A DNA stretch of 64,000 nucleotides. Origin: Capitulum mitella (Eukaryota; Arthropoda; Thecostraca; Pollicipedomorpha; Pollicipedidae). A model generated the notes under the pieces. That model ran no database searches and had not been told where the DNA came from. It saw nothing but the letters and a program-made list of their open reading frames with translations. This document shows positions 59,181-64,000 of the stretch, in pieces (position 1 is the first letter of the stretch; every line of letters begins with the position of its first letter). The stretch is from positions 35,869,293 through 35,933,292 of the forward strand of contig CP099839.1 of NCBI GenBank assembly GCA_030062745.1, written 5' to 3'. The position numbers and the translations under genes were made by a program.

Positions 59181-61667
59181 CTGTGAAGGTTCACGTCTCC
59201 TACTGTCGTCCGGCCGAGTCCGCTTTTGTTGGGTTTGATCCCGGCCGTCGGCTTTTGTCCGCTCACGTTCGCCGGAAATTTGGACTGCCTCCTTCAGCCG
59301 GGCGAAAATCCTGCGATGCATTCCTGTGGGGTTCCACCAGGAGGGCATCATTTTTACCGAGGTGGAAGTGGCCTCCTTTAAGCCGACTGGGCTTCGCTGA
59401 TCCCTGAATTTACACCGGTCAGAACAGGTGCCCACCTCGGAGGACGAAACGGGCTCGGCGTTCCAGTCGGACCGGATACCACCCGTCACGTCCCGCGCCC
59501 TCTGTCTCTCGGCCGGCCAGCCCTGTCACGTCCAGCAGGGTCCGGCCCGGCTGCCCTGGTTGGCGGGGCCCGGGGAGGGGCCGGCCGGTGAGGAGGACCG
59601 GCGCTGATTTGTCGCCGGTGGCGGATGTCCTGGCTGGGCTGAGTAGCCCCGCTGCTGATGTAATTATACGTAATTGATTTGACAGCTGTTTGCTCCCTCC
59701 GGTGGCGGCTCTTTCAGAAGTTACAGTGAGGCTTAATGAGCGGGGGCTCGGGCTGGAAACACGATACGAGCTGGGCAGCGAAACACGAGCACCACGCTCT
59801 TTTTGCATCGCTTCACCCCATTAATACTGGCAAAATGAGCTTGCAAACTTAAATGCTAAATGGTCATGGCAGATTGCACCTACCATTTAAAAGACACAAA
59901 TCTCACATCAACAGGAAATGATACGAAATGATAGTAAATCATGTTCAGGGAAGTTGGTGACGAGAGTACAGTACGCGCCACAACTGAAACAGTCTGAAAC
60001 CTTCTTGTTCATAACCAGCCACGGGAACATTCACACGCGGGGATTTGAACAGCATGCTGAAGAAATAAGCAGCTTGTGATGGCTGGAAATGCTACTGTGC
60101 GCATTTTCAGGGAAATGAAAGGTGCTGGCTCGCTCGAGCCATGCGAGTGTGGCCTAAATGGCCTAAATGGCCTAAATGTGACGGATACCAGTCATGCATT
60201 GCAAGTCTGCCTACGGCGACGCCTTCCAATCGCGTAATTCTCGCGTTTCCGAAACTCCAGTTTCATTTTATAGCCTGACCTTCACGGTGAATCATTGCAT
60301 GCCTTTAACAATTATAACTCCCTCCATTTATCACGTCGCGCTGTCTGGGAAATTTCTCGAACCGTTGGGCCTTGCCTTCGCTTGATTACAAAGGGCTGGT
60401 CCGGTTTTCGGGCCGGGTTTTTCTCTGGGATGAAGTCGTCATTTCCGGCGGCGGTGCGGAGCGCTCTGATTGACCGTGGGAGTGCCCGGCCGGCGGCTGC
60501 CCCCCCCCCCGCCCTCCTGCCCCCAGCTACTGTCCATTGGTCGGCGGTGCAGGGTCGGGAGGGGGTGATGACTGGCCGCGGTGTTTGCTCCCAACAGCCT
60601 GATGAGGCCGCGATACGGGTCGGGTCGGTCTGGCGGCCGTCTGGCTGGCCATTCGCCGCCAATGGCCGCGGACGCCGCCGGAGCGCCGTGGACGCCGCCG
60701 CGACCCGGCACGGCGCTGTTTGTTCCCGGCCGTTTGGCGCCGCGCTAATTGGGGGAGGACCATTGACGCCAGGCCGTCCTGGTCGTGAGGTGATTCAGCA
60801 TTTCGGCTTGGCCGCCGCCGCTGAGAAGCCGTCAGAGAACAACAGCGGACGCTGCGGTAACAGCGGGCCGTTGTGATTCGGGGCCGGTTAGACATCACGC
60901 TCGGAGGCGGTTGGATGGGGAGGGAGGTCGCACCTGTGCGCCGGTCAGCGACTCCGAGCGTGGCTTGTGGTCTGCGGTCTGGTCATTGTTTGGCTTGGAC
61001 CATGAGACCTAGGGTTGGGTTCAGGCAGCTCGGCTGTTTGCTGTAAGGATTGCTGGCGAAACCAGTGTTGCCGAGGGCGTCCGGACACGTAACCCACGCA
61101 GCAGTGACAGTGTTCTAGATCTGCTGAGTTCGCAGATACTTGGTGGCGTTCGATATGACCTGGTCTAATTCACACAATATTCACCACCAGTGACATCTGT
61201 AGTCGTGGACCAGTCTCCTTTTGGTGGTAGCCTGGGCAGATTGACCACCTTGTCGTTGAATTGTGAGCGCTGGGGTCACGCGGCACACAACTGAGATAGC
61301 CGTGTGTCATAACGCCATCACCACTTGCCCATGCAAAACATCTTTGTCTCCGCTGAACTCCGAGCCAAGCCATGCATGCTCATTCAATTCATCGTGTTCG
61401 TGTTTCTCGCAGACACAAGCGATCTCCCCTGAAAAGGCTCGTGCGCACTGCTCCGATCCGTGAGCAGAGGGTACGCTCTGTACCAAGCAAACCCTGTGTT
61501 GCTGAATAGATCGTGGAGCCGCAGGGGTCTGTGCGAGGGGCGGTGGACAGAAGTCCCTGTGCCAGTGTTTTCTGCGGCCCTTGCCGGACGGGTTCCAAGC
61601 CTCAGTCGGCGGTCGCGTGTGTTGTGAGCGGTTAACATAAGCGCCGCTGGCGCTGTCTGTTGCAGCG
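59181..61667. promoter_or_regulatory. GC-rich, promoter-like region upstream of the 61.7 kb exon
   Basis: CG-rich blocks at about 59,180-59,640 and 60,430-60,900 are separated by AT-rich sequence. Likely to include the promoter or untranslated first exon of the gene containing 61,668-61,768; that link is inferred from position. GGCCTAAAT occurs three times in tandem at 60,151-60,177. Confidence 0.35.
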
Positions 61668-61768
61668 ATGAGCCGTCTGATGCGGGGAGGAGCCGCGGGA
61701 GAGAAGGCCGGCCGGCCGCAGCGGCCAGGGTCGGACACCTGCCACAACTTTCAGCCCCACTTCTGGAG
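61668..61768 (+). CDS. Coding exon with an MPRIP/outspread-like N-terminal motif (partial gene)
   Basis: A good acceptor (GCTGTCTGTTGCAG, ending 61,665) and a strong donor (GTGAGT from 61,769) bound an exon with ATG two bases inside. It encodes 33 residues plus two bases; the last part is SDTCHNFQPHFW. C-x2-F-Q-x3-(F/W) matches the start of the Cys motif at the N-terminus of MPRIP (myosin phosphatase Rho-interacting protein) and insect outspread, which bind actin and carry PH domains. The second half of that motif (C-x2-C-F) would lie in the next exon, which I did not find before 64,000. The family call is tentative; the exon call is stronger. Confidence 0.5.
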
Positions 61769-62031
61769 GTGAGTCGGCCCGTCTGGACGTCGGACGGCCG
61801 CGGTCGGCCCGCTGCCGCTGCAGTCGCGGCTCGAGGTCCATCGCGTCGGTCCGTCACGGCGGCAGATCAGAGTCCGGCCGCCGGCCGCGGCCGGACAGGC
61901 TCCATCGGCGGTCTCAACACCGGTTCGGCGGCGCTCGTGGTCAGGTTTTTACCGGCGGCGAGTTTTTGTCGGCCTCCGTGCGGCGCGCCTGCTGTGTTGT
62001 CCGAGCGGCCGGCACAGCACCGAGCAGAGAA
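61769..62031 (+). other. Intron start, GC-rich
   Basis: Follows the donor at 61,769. Open frames here are a consequence of high GC. Confidence 0.4.
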
Positions 62032-62295
62032 GGGACAGAATCACTGGACACAGAGACGCTGTGCGGAGTCAGAGACACCAGATGGAGACGGGGACAGAAT
62101 CACCGGACAAAGAGACGCTGTCCGGAGGCAGAGACGCCAGACAGAAACAGGGACAGAGTCGCTGGACACAGAGACGCTGTGCGGAGTCAGAGACGCCAGA
62201 CAGAGACAGGGGCAGAGTCGCCGGACACAAAGACGCTGTACAGAGGCGGAGATGCCAGACAGAGACAGGGACAGAGTGGTTGGACAGCATCAGAG
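62032..62295 (+). repeat. 59-bp tandem repeat, about 4.5 units
   Basis: Units read GGACAGAGTCGCTGGACACA, GAGACGCTGTGCGGAGTCAG and AGACGCCAGACAGAGACAG. Anchors at 62,041, 62,100, 62,159, 62,218 and 62,277 give an exact 59-bp period. Confidence 0.95.
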
Positions 62296-64000
62296 GCAGG
62301 CACACTGCCCAGACGCCGGGCGGTGGCGACCAGGCAGAGACGCCAAGCAGGGGCAGAAGCTGAGGCAAAGGTACCAGGAACACCTTGATCACTGCACAGA
62401 CCGCGCTATAGCAGTGCAGCGCTAAGATGAACGACAGTGGAACTGAAAAACAGAGACTGCAGGCACTGTCCGCCCTGCAGCAGGGGTACAATCTGAATCA
62501 TTTGAGACCGCATGTACCGATCACCCTGTACCATCGGCGGTGCTGTAAAGAACTCGAGACCGCAAACGTCTGACGTTCTCTATGGTCGGCAGTTAACTCT
62601 GGCAAAACTTGCGCCGGTTTCCAGCCTTTATGCGACTCGTCACTGTCGCCAGCGGCTTCGAAGTGCATACCTTTGCGTCGTTGTAGAGACGACGTGCGGT
62701 CTGAGCCGTTCTGTGGCGCCACGTCGGCCCGCCGCAGGATCGAGGAAGAGGAGACGCTCTGCTCGCCGCTGGAAAACCCCGGCCCCGCTCGTTCACTGCA
62801 GGTGTGCGCCCTAACCAGCCGCTCTCTTGGTCACGAAGTCTTCGCAGAACCGCCGTCCAACCCACACTGCACGCGGGAGACAAGCCGCGAGACGCTTGCA
62901 TGGCCTGAATGGGACATCAAAGTCAGAGCGGCCGCCAGTTCGGGACCCTGCTACAGTCAGCGCTGATGAACAGGTGGCCACGTGACTGTCACCGGACAGC
63001 GCGTATCGTGCAGGGGCCGTCTGTTTCCTCATGCATGTAACGGGCGGTGTGCCGCCAGTACATGCCTGCTTACCCACCAGCGCCGCGCGTTGCGTGAGTG
63101 TCCTGGTTGGGTGCGCAGGCGTGCTGAAGTGTGGTGAGTGCACCGCGGCTGTGGCGTCTGCGGCGGGCAGCGCCTGGTACACATGGGGTCAGACGCAGCG
63201 TGGAGCCGGACGTCGCCGGCCTCTTCGCAGCCTCAGCGGGCCGCAGACTTCACCGGCTCGCTGCGCTCTCGCGCGGAGTGAGATCCGCGGCTGGCAGAGC
63301 GGCCTCTCCTGACGCGTGTTTCTGCATCGCCGCTCGGCGAGGCTGCAGCCTTCACGTCCATTTACACCGGGCCGGAGCATCAGCTGTCTGCAGGCTGCAG
63401 ACTGCCTCCCTGTGTCGACGTCCGTCCGGGCCACTCCCCTCTAACTCTGCCGGCGCGGCAACCGGCCGTCTAGCGTCAGAACAAACACCCGCTGAGTGTC
63501 GAGAGCCGCCCGGCGTCTCCTAGACCGGCAGCGGCTGCTGCTCACCACCTCGCTCGACACCGGCCTGACTCACTGCAGCCTGATGTCATCGCGGCGTGAT
63601 TCTAATGAGAATGCAGGCGCCGGGAACGCGCCGCCTCGCGGTGGGCAGGAACGCTGGCCGCCCAGGAATCCGGTCTGGCCGTGCCCCCTCCCCCTCGCCC
63701 TGGCACGCTGATGTTGCAACGTACCTGACAGCGTGCCCTGCCCGAACTCCGAACTGCGTCGTGAGTCTATCTTCGCCATCTGCGGTATGCTGGCGGCCGG
63801 ACGGCAGCGCATTGGTGCCGTGCCGACGGAGGTGTTGTTGCACCCTGCAGTAGCGGCCCGCCCAGTCGCAACAATCGCGGTCCGGTGTCGGCCGGGGCGG
63901 CGCGCCCTGCCTGCTCCCCGCCGGGCTCCCCGCCGCCGGCCGGCCTTGAAGAGAGGCGGCGAGCCTGTCTGGAGGAAGCACACCCGCTCTGACTCAGACT
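62296..64000. other. GC-rich intronic or intergenic sequence
   Basis: Very GC-rich towards the right edge, with many overlapping open frames on both strands. A possible exon ends at GTTCACTGCAG/GTGTGC near 62,801 (reading IEEEETLCSPLENPGPARSLQ in two parts), but its acceptor is weak and no domain is visible. Confidence 0.3.

Noticed and set aside
61769..62425. 218-codon frame after the 61.7 kb exon
   Set aside because: It begins in the donor site and runs across the 59-bp tandem repeat; other frames are open too.
63570..63983. Overlapping 130-codon frames at the right edge
   Set aside because: GC-driven open frames on both strands; Arg/Pro/Gly/Ala-rich with no domain.

Overview
The window is eukaryotic, intron-bearing genomic DNA, most likely from an arthropod. 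Evidence: GT-AG split exons, dense interspersed repeats (I-clade and a second LINE, ITmD37E/Tc1-mariner, hAT, TTAA elements), CpG-island-like GC blocks, and short TTAGG/CCTAA runs (the ancestral arthropod telomere motif) inside two fold-back elements. A crustacean is a reasonable guess, but the sequence does not prove it. I see no operons, prokaryotic genes or CRISPR, and I recognised no rRNA or tRNA gene by eye.

Layout. 0.8-6.6 kb: one decayed but nearly full-length I-clade LINE (gag-like ORF1; endonuclease, reverse transcriptase, RNase H and a His/Cys tail in ORF2). 6.6-27.5 kb: gene-poor repeat terrain, with two copies of a ~600 bp repeat in opposite orientation, two fold-back elements, TTAA-flanked elements, a second LINE fragment, a 43-bp minisatellite and AT/TC microsatellites. 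27.8-30.5 kb: a 2.7 kb hAT element with a perfect 8-bp target duplication, carrying an ITmD37E-like transposase relic and a tandem ~150-bp repeat.

32.0-41.3 kb: the best gene. Six exons on the + strand join in consistent phase into a 185-residue protein with a signal peptide, an 11-residue poly-serine tract, one V-type immunoglobulin domain and a GPI-anchor-like tail. It starts in a CpG island and ends with AATAAA. Its 4.4 kb first intron holds a second CpG island and a possible antisense signal-peptide exon.

43-50.5 kb: a satellite cluster (GGGGCCCC-rich degenerate units, a duplicated ~180-bp spacer, a ~63-bp array, and a 31-bp minisatellite of about 20 units that is homogeneous at one end). 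50.8-58.2 kb: hAT-like MITEs, one nested in a TTAA element whose empty-site relative lies at 21.5 kb. 59-64 kb: GC-rich, promoter-like DNA with one good coding exon (61,668-61,768) whose C-x2-F-Q motif resembles the N-terminus of MPRIP/outspread proteins, then a 59-bp tandem repeat. The rest of that gene would lie beyond the right edge.

The repeats together record successive nested insertions. The Ig gene and the 61.7 kb exon are the only coding units I would defend as host genes.
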